From: a virus
Virus record (IMG/VR): IMGVR_UViG_3300033145_001370
Coordinates: 1 to 64,000 of that record
Strand: one strand, 5' to 3'
DNA length: 64,000 bases
The position numbers were made by a program, and so were the translations under genes. The notes beneath the pieces are model-generated. The model had not been told where the DNA came from. It worked only from the letters and a program-made list of their open reading frames with translations, and searched no databases. This document shows positions 31,910 through 39,491 of the stretch, piece after piece (the stretch's first letter is position 1; every line of letters begins with the position of its first letter).

Positions 31910-33988
31910 TTAACTCATGATAACCTCCGTCCAGTTGTTAGGGTCAAACTCTTTTTCTGCCCGCTCTTTTGCAGCAAGGCCCTTTTCTCGTAAGATGCGG
32001 TGGTCAAGTGTGCTGATAACATCAAGGTATTCTTTCGTTGAGTCACATAACCACCCGGTATCATCTGTAACTCTATCCTTTGCTCCCCACCTGTTGTCAG
32101 CAATTACCGGTAGTCCTATTGCCATTGCCTCAACGATTGTACGTGGGCCCTGATCAGTGTAGTTGTCAGGTAGCCTATACCAGAAACACGTCCCACGCTT
32201 GAGGAAGTCTATAACAGGGATCTGATTAACATTAAACCTGTGGACTTTCTGGGTACCGTTAAGAAACGAGGGAGCTGGCATAAATGAGAAGATAGTGGAG
32301 GGGGACTTCTCCCTGATCTCCTCTATCAAATCATTCGTATCTTCTGAATACTTCCGATCTCCCTGTGAGCTGTGACGGACGAGATGGAGGGTCCGGTTGT
32401 AATTGATGGACTCTGATAAGAATGGCTCGATGTCAACAGCTGGTGGGAGGACGAAACAGTTTGCATCTGGTACTCGTTTGAGAAAGTCGTCTCGCATAGT
32501 CGAGCAGAGAAACCCGTAGAGATCCCAGTGTTTCGTCCAGTCTGCTTTGCCAGCCCCACCAAGCTTGAAGTTGAGCATGAGGATTTTTTTATCTGCTTGT
32601 ACCTTCTCCATGATCTTGTATTCGTCTTTCTCAAAACCCCAGATCATATCGTTAGCGTAGATCATAAGGATATCGCAGGGGTCGGTTAGGGCATTAGTTA
32701 TCTCAACGGATGAGGGGATATGCTTTTTAAACTCATCACACACTCCCTTTGTTGGGACAAGCTGGATGTGGTAGCCTTCTTTCTCCATAGCATTGATAAT
32801 CCATGCGACTGATCTCTCCCCACCGATGTAGGCATGGGCATTACACACCATCTTGAAGATCGGCTTGTCGATCGGGATGGGGAATGGAGCGTGGTCAGAA
32901 ACTGGAGGAGCAACTCTAACAACCTTGGCTTTTGCGAAATATACCTTTAGAGCTCCACCTTCATAATAGGACTGAAGAGCTCCTACCACATCATCAGGCT
33001 GGATCATCGTGATACACTTTGGATAGGGCTTGCCAAACCGCTCAACGAGATTAGTACACATCTCCAGCTTTGATTTCCAGCAGGCTTTAATATAGAGCTT
33101 GGCTGGGTCAATAGGGTTATAGTCAGGACAGAGCTTAGCATCTTTCCAGTGTTCTACTAACATATTTTTACCAGAACATAGGCGGACATTCTTCCCTTTC
33201 TGATCCTTAGTTGTAGAGTAGTTCTTACAATTCTCACAATCGTTCTTGCAACGGAGAGAGCCCTGAAAGTGAAGGTATCTGTGATGGTTATATTGCTCAA
33301 AAGAAGCTGGCTCTCTAGCCCCAGCCACAATCACACAGGCTTTATCAAAGGCGGCAGCTAGATGCATCTGCATTGAGACTAAACCTAAAGAGCCATCACA
33401 GTGGTAGAAGAGTTTAAAGAGGTCTCTCAAGCCTGTTTCGGGATCCTCAGTGGTACCTATAAGGTTTATTACGTTGTCTCCGGTTAATGCTGGATGACTG
33501 TGTTTAGATTCTCCTAGCTGGACAAACGTGATTTCAGGGCAGGCATTCACTACCTCTTGCCAATATTCCGGTGGCCATATCTTTGTTCCGAAATCAGTCT
33601 TACCACCAGCTACAAGGATCCAGTAGTGGCCATCCACGATCTTATCTGCTTTCTCTTCCTCGCTCAGATAGAGATCAGGCTTAAGCGGGCCCTGCTTGAT
33701 CGGAATGTTGAGATTATGCTCCATTGACTCCCTGAAGCCATTGGCATAGTGTAGCCCTCTTGTCTGGGAACCCTGAACAAAACGTTTTGGTCCAAGCTCA
33801 ATGATCATGTCCGGGTTGTCAAACTCAGAGAGATTAGGATTGTTATCCCAGATATGAGAAGCAAGTGTTTTCACCCGGATCAGATACTTGTCTGGGTAGG
33901 TGGCCTTCAGATCTCTCACCGCACATGTTACCATGAGAGTATCGCCAATAGCCAGCCCACTATGAAACTCTACTTTTGTTAACGCCAT
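31910..33988 (-). CDS. Two-domain glycosyltransferase (GT9-like plus GT4-like)
   Basis: 692 residues. The N-terminal half resembles heptosyltransferase-type GT9 enzymes (SGLAIGDTLMVTCAVRDLK, WILVAGGKTDFGTKIWPPEYW, GSLGLVSMQMHLAAAF, VIVAGAREPASF). A Cys-rich linker (CKNDCENCKNYS, about 240-300) follows. The C-terminal half (about 370-690) resembles GT4 enzymes, with YIGGERSVAWIINAM, a DNYTDQGPRTIVEAMAIGLPVIADN sugar-nucleotide-binding block and DDTGWLC. Both halves keep the Rossmann-type donor-site motifs. Last gene of a seven-gene overlapping operon. It likely adds two sugars in sequence to a virion or surface acceptor. Confidence 0.75.
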   Translation of the reverse strand: MALTKVEFHSGLAIGDTLMVTCAVRDLKATYPDKYLIRVKTLASHIWDNNPNLSEFDNPDMIIELGPKRFVQGSQTRGLHYANGFRESMEHNLNIPIKQGPLKPDLYLSEEEKADKIVDGHYWILVAGGKTDFGTKIWPPEYWQEVVNACPEITFVQLGESKHSHPALTGDNVINLIGTTEDPETGLRDLFKLFYHCDGSLGLVSMQMHLAAAFDKACVIVAGAREPASFEQYNHHRYLHFQGSLRCKNDCENCKNYSTTKDQKGKNVRLCSGKNMLVEHWKDAKLCPDYNPIDPAKLYIKACWKSKLEMCTNLVERFGKPYPKCITMIQPDDVVGALQSYYEGGALKVYFAKAKVVRVAPPVSDHAPFPIPIDKPIFKMVCNAHAYIGGERSVAWIINAMEKEGYHIQLVPTKGVCDEFKKHIPSSVEITNALTDPCDILMIYANDMIWGFEKDEYKIMEKVQADKKILMLNFKLGGAGKADWTKHWDLYGFLCSTMRDDFLKRVPDANCFVLPPAVDIEPFLSESINYNRTLHLVRHSSQGDRKYSEDTNDLIEEIREKSPSTIFSFMPAPSFLNGTQKVHRFNVNQIPVIDFLKRGTCFWYRLPDNYTDQGPRTIVEAMAIGLPVIADNRWGAKDRVTDDTGWLCDSTKEYLDVISTLDHRILREKGLAAKERAEKEFDPNNWTEVIMS

Positions 33989-35016
33989 GAACCTACCTCC
34001 ACTTTCTTTTGACGAGCCCCTATCTTCTCCAGCTCTCTAGTGTTAAAGTGTTTTGCCTTGAGTTGCCTGATAGCTTCATCCATAGAGGGAAGGATATCGT
34101 CTTTCTTAAAGTTATGCGTAGTGGAATAAACCTCAACTCCCCCACCGTTCTGATATGATACGGTTATAAGATATTTCCCAGAGTCTATAGCAGCCATTAC
34201 CCTGTCCCTTATCTCTTGCGGAGGATAGCCCCGGACCTCTTTTATCTCTACGGGTACTGTTACTGGCTGAGGTGTTGAACTCACACAGTTGATAACTCTC
34301 TGAGGATCTGGCTTCCAGTTATCATCGAAGATAAACCCTACCGGTGTCTTAAAGGGGTTCCATGTGTCACAATAACGAGTTTCAAGAGTCTCGTTAAAGT
34401 AAGTTTTAGAATCGCCCCAGACAACGATAGAAGCACCGCAGAGAGTAGCTAGGTGCATGACACCGGATGACTGACCGATTACACAGGTGGCACCTGCTAG
34501 ATAGTACATGAGGTTTTCAAGACTCCCAAGATTACGAAGGTCAGTTGTATCTTTGATATGATGATCTCTTAAGGTACCAACAGAAGCAACTGATTGCGGG
34601 GGGAGGCCAGACACGATCTTCTCCCACAGGTCAAGAGGATAATCTTTACTCCCTCTTCCTATTCCTCTGGCGTGAATGAGATATTTGAATGGATGACCTT
34701 TCCCCTGACTATCACCAAACTTAATAAACTCTCCACCTACGATATACTTTTTGGGAGGCAGGAACTTATCAGTCACATCATCAGGCATCTCATACTTACA
34801 CTTTTCCATGTTCTCTATCTTGTGCCAGTCAAGAGCCCTGCCTTCATGGTCATGAGAAACAAACGTAGCAAAGTCCTTGTAGAGTGGCTCCATATCAGGA
34901 AAGGAACATGCGTAAGACTTATCAAACTCACGGGACTTCCTCCTGCACCACGCCTGCCATGTCATTAACTCCCAGCCGAACTCACCGATCCAAGGTCCGA
35001 AGAATGCTACTTTCAT
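33979..35016 (-). CDS. GT9-like glycosyltransferase
   Basis: 345 residues: FFGPWIGEFGWELMTWQAWCRR start, KYLIHARGIGRGSKDYPLDLWEKIVSGL and VIGQSSGVMHLATLCGASIVVWGD, the SGxMHLA donor-site motif of GT9 and ADP-heptose-type transferases. The final 90 residues are an extra helical domain. Overlaps the next gene by 10 bp and the previous by 4. A sugar nucleotide donor is expected; acceptor unknown, possibly the neighbouring Ser-rich fibres. Confidence 0.75.
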   Translation of the reverse strand: MKVAFFGPWIGEFGWELMTWQAWCRRKSREFDKSYACSFPDMEPLYKDFATFVSHDHEGRALDWHKIENMEKCKYEMPDDVTDKFLPPKKYIVGGEFIKFGDSQGKGHPFKYLIHARGIGRGSKDYPLDLWEKIVSGLPPQSVASVGTLRDHHIKDTTDLRNLGSLENLMYYLAGATCVIGQSSGVMHLATLCGASIVVWGDSKTYFNETLETRYCDTWNPFKTPVGFIFDDNWKPDPQRVINCVSSTPQPVTVPVEIKEVRGYPPQEIRDRVMAAIDSGKYLITVSYQNGGGVEVYSTTHNFKKDDILPSMDEAIRQLKAKHFNTRELEKIGARQKKVEVGSWR

Positions 35017-35948
35017 AAAAACCTCCTGTGTTCGATTAACATTTTAGGTATCTTCTGGAATTCATCTACATAGCTCATGTATCTGCACATGGGACAATCT
35101 GCTATCTTTGGCTTTATTCTATTGCGACCCGCCCAGATCTCATTGAACTCATTAACGTTAAGATCTCCAACCTCATAGTGTGGTTCTCCTCTATGCTGGC
35201 AGCAGTAATAGACCCTGCCATTTGCGCCTATTACTCCTACAAGACCAGCAATCATACAAGGGAAGTCTGTCTTAGCCTTACACCGACTAGCAGAGTAAAC
35301 CGTATCACTACTTGTTGTCTCATACTTAAAAACATCACCGTTAATCCACGCTGGTTTGAACTGGATGTACTTGACACCCAGCTCTTTAGCCAGTTTCTTT
35401 GCAGATTTGATACCCCAGACGTTATCTTCACACACTACATAACTCAACCCTAGAGCCGTAGATTCTCCTATTATCTCTTGTGCTCTAACAATATTCTGTA
35501 ACACTTTATCAAAGTAATCAACTCCCTTGATCTTCTTGTAGATCCCACCATCAGGAGCATCAAGGCTAACCCGGATGAACTTGAATCCCCGCAATAGATT
35601 ATCTGGAATACGATCAAGATAGATACCGTTTGTTATTAATCCCATGTCAAATTCTTGGTAGAAAGCTATATCGATCATCTCAACAGCATTATTATTCATA
35701 AGTGGTTCCCCACCGCCTGTGAAAGTAATACTCTTGATCCCAGCTTGCCGGAAGTCACGGAAGAGGCACTTATAGATATCAAGATCGAGATCGCATCTGT
35801 TTTCTGCCAAGTAGTCTTTATACATGCAGAATGAGCAATTCAGCTGGCAGCGGTTAGATAGATCAATCTCACAAGAAACCGGATTGACATATTCCCCGTC
35901 CATCATACGAATTATCTCATTCGTATAAAAGTAGATCTTCCTTTCCAT
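35013..35948 (-). CDS. Radical SAM enzyme with SPASM-like C-terminus
   Basis: 311 residues with C34-x-x-x-C38-x-x-C41 binding the radical-SAM 4Fe-4S cluster, SITFTGGGEPLMN (the SAM-binding GGEP motif), and a SPASM/twitch-type end (GRVYYCCQHRGE, DCPMCRY). Such enzymes carry out radical modification or epimerisation of sugars or peptides. It lies between glycosyltransferases in an overlapping operon, so a sugar or fibre-peptide modification is the best guess. Start follows ACGGGAGGATTC. Confidence 0.85.
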   Translation of the reverse strand: MERKIYFYTNEIIRMMDGEYVNPVSCEIDLSNRCQLNCSFCMYKDYLAENRCDLDLDIYKCLFRDFRQAGIKSITFTGGGEPLMNNNAVEMIDIAFYQEFDMGLITNGIYLDRIPDNLLRGFKFIRVSLDAPDGGIYKKIKGVDYFDKVLQNIVRAQEIIGESTALGLSYVVCEDNVWGIKSAKKLAKELGVKYIQFKPAWINGDVFKYETTSSDTVYSASRCKAKTDFPCMIAGLVGVIGANGRVYYCCQHRGEPHYEVGDLNVNEFNEIWAGRNRIKPKIADCPMCRYMSYVDEFQKIPKMLIEHRRFL

Positions 35949-36561
35949 GAATCCTCCCGTGGGAATGCCGGAACCCTAAGAGTTCTCCCCACATACCATT
36001 CTTTGCAGGGTCCTCAAGATCCTTACGTTCTTCAGCGTAGGGCTCCATCTTCCATTTGAGTCTGCTGCCTATAAAAGCTAGTTGCCAGCGGCGTTCTAAC
36101 TGATTCTTTCCAACAAGGGAAATGGTACTGTAGGATTTATAGAGCTCATCCGTCTTCCCAAAGAACATCATGGTAGATGAAAAGTGGTAATGATTATGCC
36201 ATTGGGGAGCTATGAAATCATGGCCGTCAAGCTCATCGATGAGAAGAGGGATATTCTCTGGTTTGCCGAAGAACACATCTCCGTTTATTTTGAGTGTGTA
36301 TTTATACTCCTGTCTGAAAGCTGATCTTAACCCTTCTTTTGTGCACTGGGCCTCCCCGGGATACTGGCCAGCTTCTTCTGTGTAGATAATCTCATCTGCA
36401 AGTTGTCCCGCTGCCAAGGAGAGTCTGGGATCCACCTTGTTCTTACCGTTCTGAACATTATAGCAAACGATCACCCGATCGACTCCATGGTGCAGGAGCT
36501 TAAGGCAGAGGGGAAGGTTCGGTAATTGCCTGACAAATGTTGAGACGACGGCTGCTATCAT
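35917..36561 (-). CDS. Glycosyltransferase-like protein (GT-A fold)
   Basis: 214 residues from ATG 36561 (ATGA overlap with the upstream stop): MIAAVVSTFVRQLPNLPLCL, VDRVIVCYNV, YTLKINGDVFFGKPENIP (a D-x-F acidic motif like the DxD of GT-A enzymes) and GHDFIAPQWHNHYHFSSTMMFFG. The layout matches small capsule-type glycosyltransferases. Member of the seven-gene operon; no membrane segment. Confidence 0.6.
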   Translation of the reverse strand: MIAAVVSTFVRQLPNLPLCLKLLHHGVDRVIVCYNVQNGKNKVDPRLSLAAGQLADEIIYTEEAGQYPGEAQCTKEGLRSAFRQEYKYTLKINGDVFFGKPENIPLLIDELDGHDFIAPQWHNHYHFSSTMMFFGKTDELYKSYSTISLVGKNQLERRWQLAFIGSRLKWKMEPYAEERKDLEDPAKNGMWGELLGFRHSHGRIHGKEDLLLYE

Positions 36562-37082
36562 AAAAAATCCACCACGCATTTAGGTTGTTGCTGAACCATC
36601 GTTAGTCCGCAGTTGTTGGCTGTGTAGAGCCATGTGAAACAGTTGACATCCGATCTGTTCTCCAGTTCTTTCCTGACAAGATAAGCATCGCTACACCGAT
36701 CTTTCCGTAGATGCTTCTTAGTCGGTGGAAGCGTATCGTGTATGAAGATAACCCCGCCATTCAGCATAAGCGGGAGGAACAACTCAACTTCCTTGCGCAA
36801 AATGTCAGCATTGTGACAACCATCAAGAAAGACAATAGCAGGATGGTCATCAAACGTCTCTTTAAAGTATTGATCCATAAAGTCGAAAGATGTCCCTATA
36901 AAGCAGATGTGATCATTGAAACGATGGCGGAACGGTTTTATGTCACAGCTATACAGCTTAACATTGTGAGCTTGAGCATGTTTAGCTAACATCTCGGTTG
37001 ACTTTCCTACTCCTATCTCTACAATAGCACCCGGTACGTGAGTAAGGATGATATCAGCCAGCTTGTCTATTATGCTCCACAT
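36558..37082 (-). CDS. Methyltransferase-like protein (class I, Methyltransf_24 type)
   Basis: 174 residues from ATG 37082 (CTGGGGGGATC upstream): IVEIGVGKSTEMLAKHA is a Rossmann SAM-binding start, followed by LYSCDIKPF and IVFLDGCHNADILRKEVELFLPLMLNGGVIFIHDTLP, the usual order of Methyltransf_24 proteins found in capsule and sugar clusters. Probably methylates a sugar. Overlaps both neighbours. Confidence 0.7.
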   Translation of the reverse strand: MWSIIDKLADIILTHVPGAIVEIGVGKSTEMLAKHAQAHNVKLYSCDIKPFRHRFNDHICFIGTSFDFMDQYFKETFDDHPAIVFLDGCHNADILRKEVELFLPLMLNGGVIFIHDTLPPTKKHLRKDRCSDAYLVRKELENRSDVNCFTWLYTANNCGLTMVQQQPKCVVDFL

Positions 37083-37776
37083 GATCCCCCCAGTTATAAC
37101 CAAACATGTCGAAGAGATAACGCTCTTTGTGTTTAACCCAATCGATTAATGGCTGGTTATAATAAGTTGTGTAGTGGTCATGCCTAGACTTATTTACCTT
37201 TTTCATGGTGATCAGATTGCTCTTTTGCTTATCAGACAGCTCAAAGATATAATGAGAGAAAAGGTAGATGAGATCAAGGGCTAAATTCTCCATACTGATA
37301 AACTGGTCAACAAGGATCTGATCAGCACTAAACCCATCCCACTTATCCAGTGCAAATATCTTTTCATGATCACAGAATGTTTCTATAAACTTCCACGTCA
37401 TCACACCGATGTCAAACCGGTTGAGGATATCAAAGTTAATAAACATATGAGAGGAGGTCTGTTTGACAACTCCTGTTGCCTTGTCCAGATTGTTCATTGT
37501 TTCTTTGAAATCCCTTGTGGCTAATGTGGGGAATGAGTTCCCGGGTTTTCGCTGATTGCCCACAAATGCCCACCATGATACGTACCAGTCAAAAGGGTTC
37601 CGGCAGGTACCAAATTTGAAGCACTTAATATCCCTGACTTTGGATACCGGATGGTGTCTTCTGGCTCCTCGGCCTGTCCCTCTTGTTCCGGGAACGTTAT
37701 GGCCAAAGTAATCCTGTAAGAATGTACCGGCTGTCTTGACCATGTGGACTGAGATAAACTTATCATGGATTACCAT
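37054..37776 (-). CDS. Sulfotransferase-like protein
   Basis: 240 residues: FISVHMVKTAGTFLQDYFGHN near the start resembles the PAPS 5'-phosphosulfate loop (PKTGGTxL), and GTCRNPFDWYVSWWAF resembles the 3'-phosphate motif (R-x-P-x-D-x-x-x-S). Length fits small sulfotransferase-family proteins. It would add sulfate to a glycan. Read from ATG 37776 with AGGTAGGTGAGAT upstream. Member of the glycan operon. Confidence 0.65.
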   Translation of the reverse strand: MVIHDKFISVHMVKTAGTFLQDYFGHNVPGTRGTGRGARRHHPVSKVRDIKCFKFGTCRNPFDWYVSWWAFVGNQRKPGNSFPTLATRDFKETMNNLDKATGVVKQTSSHMFINFDILNRFDIGVMTWKFIETFCDHEKIFALDKWDGFSADQILVDQFISMENLALDLIYLFSHYIFELSDKQKSNLITMKKVNKSRHDHYTTYYNQPLIDWVKHKERYLFDMFGYNWGDHVEHNRQAG

Positions 37777-38456
37777 ATCTCACCTACCTCCCAAGTTTGC
37801 TGAATGGTTAGCTTGTTGTCCTTTGCATACTGGCCTTGAACGTGGAGCATGTCTAAAATGTCAAAGATGCGAATGGGGAGTTTTGTCATTGTCACATTCA
37901 TAGAGCGCCTGTGTCTCATATAAAAGAGCTCAGCACTTCCACCTCTCTTTGTGTGGTGGTTGAAGTTACGGAAGAGAGTGTGGAGAATCCCGGCAAACCC
38001 AAACATCCATGCGGTTTGGTCCCCGACAACTTGAGCGCCAACAGCCCCATCTCCTTGCATCGGATATTTCTTACTTTCCAGTGCTTCCCATAAATATTCT
38101 ATCCCGTCAAGGTTTCCTACCCTGAAATCAGCTGCTAACTTAAGGATGTAGTGGAAACCTTTATCGTAGAGTATTTCAAATCCCATCTTTAACTGCTGGA
38201 GCTCACCGGCCAGATGACCGTGGCGAGCGCCGGTTGCGAAGACTTCCTTGATACCGTTAAACTTTTCGAGTGGTTTCTTTATCCTTTCTACGTTCACGTC
38301 ATCATAACCAAGCAGGACATAGTAGGGAGAGTTGTCCCATGACGGGAGACACTCATCCCAGAAGAGTTGCTGGCGTGGATGGGATGTGAGCAGGATACCT
38401 ACTGTTGACGGATCAAACTCATGCTTAAAGTAGTTCCACTTTCTTTTCTCGGTCAT
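37770..38456 (-). CDS. Glycosyltransferase-like protein
   Basis: 228 residues: VGILLTSHPRQQLFWDECLPSW, PYYVLLGYDD, FHYILKLAADFRVGNLDG (acidic sugar-nucleotide site) and QTAWMFGFAGILHTLF. The order matches a GT-A-like fold with a D-x-x motif. First gene of the glycan operon, beginning four bases inside the upstream tail gene. Confidence 0.55.
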   Translation of the reverse strand: MTEKRKWNYFKHEFDPSTVGILLTSHPRQQLFWDECLPSWDNSPYYVLLGYDDVNVERIKKPLEKFNGIKEVFATGARHGHLAGELQQLKMGFEILYDKGFHYILKLAADFRVGNLDGIEYLWEALESKKYPMQGDGAVGAQVVGDQTAWMFGFAGILHTLFRNFNHHTKRGGSAELFYMRHRRSMNVTMTKLPIRIFDILDMLHVQGQYAKDNKLTIQQTWEVGEIW

Positions 38457-39490
38457 TTTGCAAACTCCTCTCTTGATCCACCTGCAAGATCTATTTCAAA
38501 GTGAAAGTCCATCTCAAACAAGAACGCAGCCTGAGCGAGATCATCATCATCATGAGAAGAGTTCCTGAATAGTCTACAGATCAGCATACTGGATACAATC
38601 TTTCCTGTTCCTGAGATTGTACCGATATCTGTAAAGTAATGCTTGCCTGCGGTTAATGTTACGTCACCAGATTTGGTAGCAGTTGCAGCGCTTGAAGCAT
38701 CCGATGTGATGATAGTTGTATTGCTGAAAGTACCATCCATATCTGCCCATGTATACTCCAGTCCCCACTTGACAAATTCATTTGCACCGCCTGAGACAGC
38801 CGGGGTCCAGTGGACGTGAGCTTTTATATCAGTCCCCTCTTTGTATGTATGTGGTAGCTGGACAGCAAAGTATAATTGCTCCTCGTTCCCTGCTACAGCT
38901 TCATCAGCAAAAGAGTAAGTAAAGACACCAACGCTACTATCTCCGTCGTCTTTAAACTGAGCAAACGTAGGAGGATTATCGACTCCCTTCTTCCCGATTG
39001 TTGCCGGGGTACGAAGATCATCCCATACGGTTGAAGGATCTGATGTATCTACCCACAGGTCCCATAACTTTGCATCAGCTGGTTCACTACCCTGTCTCCA
39101 GATCCGGGTAAGTCCTTTACCTTCCATGAGTGAAACCTCATCTATACTGTCTCGCTTGGTAAGGACGGATCTACCATCATAGTCTTTGGCAAAGAGCTTG
39201 AGAGCGTTTGCTGCTGCGGCTGCGATGGTAGCTGACTGCTCGTGGAGTATCATTGTCCCATCAAAGTTTACCCTGATGATTTCTGTCCATGTGATATTCC
39301 CAGCTGTCGCATCTGCTCGCTTGATAGAGACATAGCCTGAATCTTGATCACTGTCAATCATCTCAATTAAGTAGCTGTCTCTTGAGTTATCAGGCGAGGT
39401 CCAGACGAGGGTAGTTGGATCCTGCTCAGCATTCTGAGAGATAAGGACATAATCACTACCGCTATTAAAGTAATCGTTTGTTATTCGCAT
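38453..39490 (-). CDS. Tail-associated beta-rich protein
   Basis: 345 residues. The N-terminal half has a collar-like block (NSGSDYVLISQNAEQDPTTLVW, GTMILHEQSATIAA). The C-terminal half is a beta-sandwich (HTYKEGTDIKAHVHWTPAVSG, VKWGLEYTWADMDGTF, AGKHYFTDIG), a recurring domain of phage fibre or appendage proteins. It lies between the glycan operon and tail genes, probably an accessory fibre or a base for the Ser-rich fibres. Confidence 0.6.
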   Translation of the reverse strand: MRITNDYFNSGSDYVLISQNAEQDPTTLVWTSPDNSRDSYLIEMIDSDQDSGYVSIKRADATAGNITWTEIIRVNFDGTMILHEQSATIAAAAANALKLFAKDYDGRSVLTKRDSIDEVSLMEGKGLTRIWRQGSEPADAKLWDLWVDTSDPSTVWDDLRTPATIGKKGVDNPPTFAQFKDDGDSSVGVFTYSFADEAVAGNEEQLYFAVQLPHTYKEGTDIKAHVHWTPAVSGGANEFVKWGLEYTWADMDGTFSNTTIITSDASSAATATKSGDVTLTAGKHYFTDIGTISGTGKIVSSMLICRLFRNSSHDDDDLAQAAFLFEMDFHFEIDLAGGSREEFAK

Positions 39491-39491
39491 C

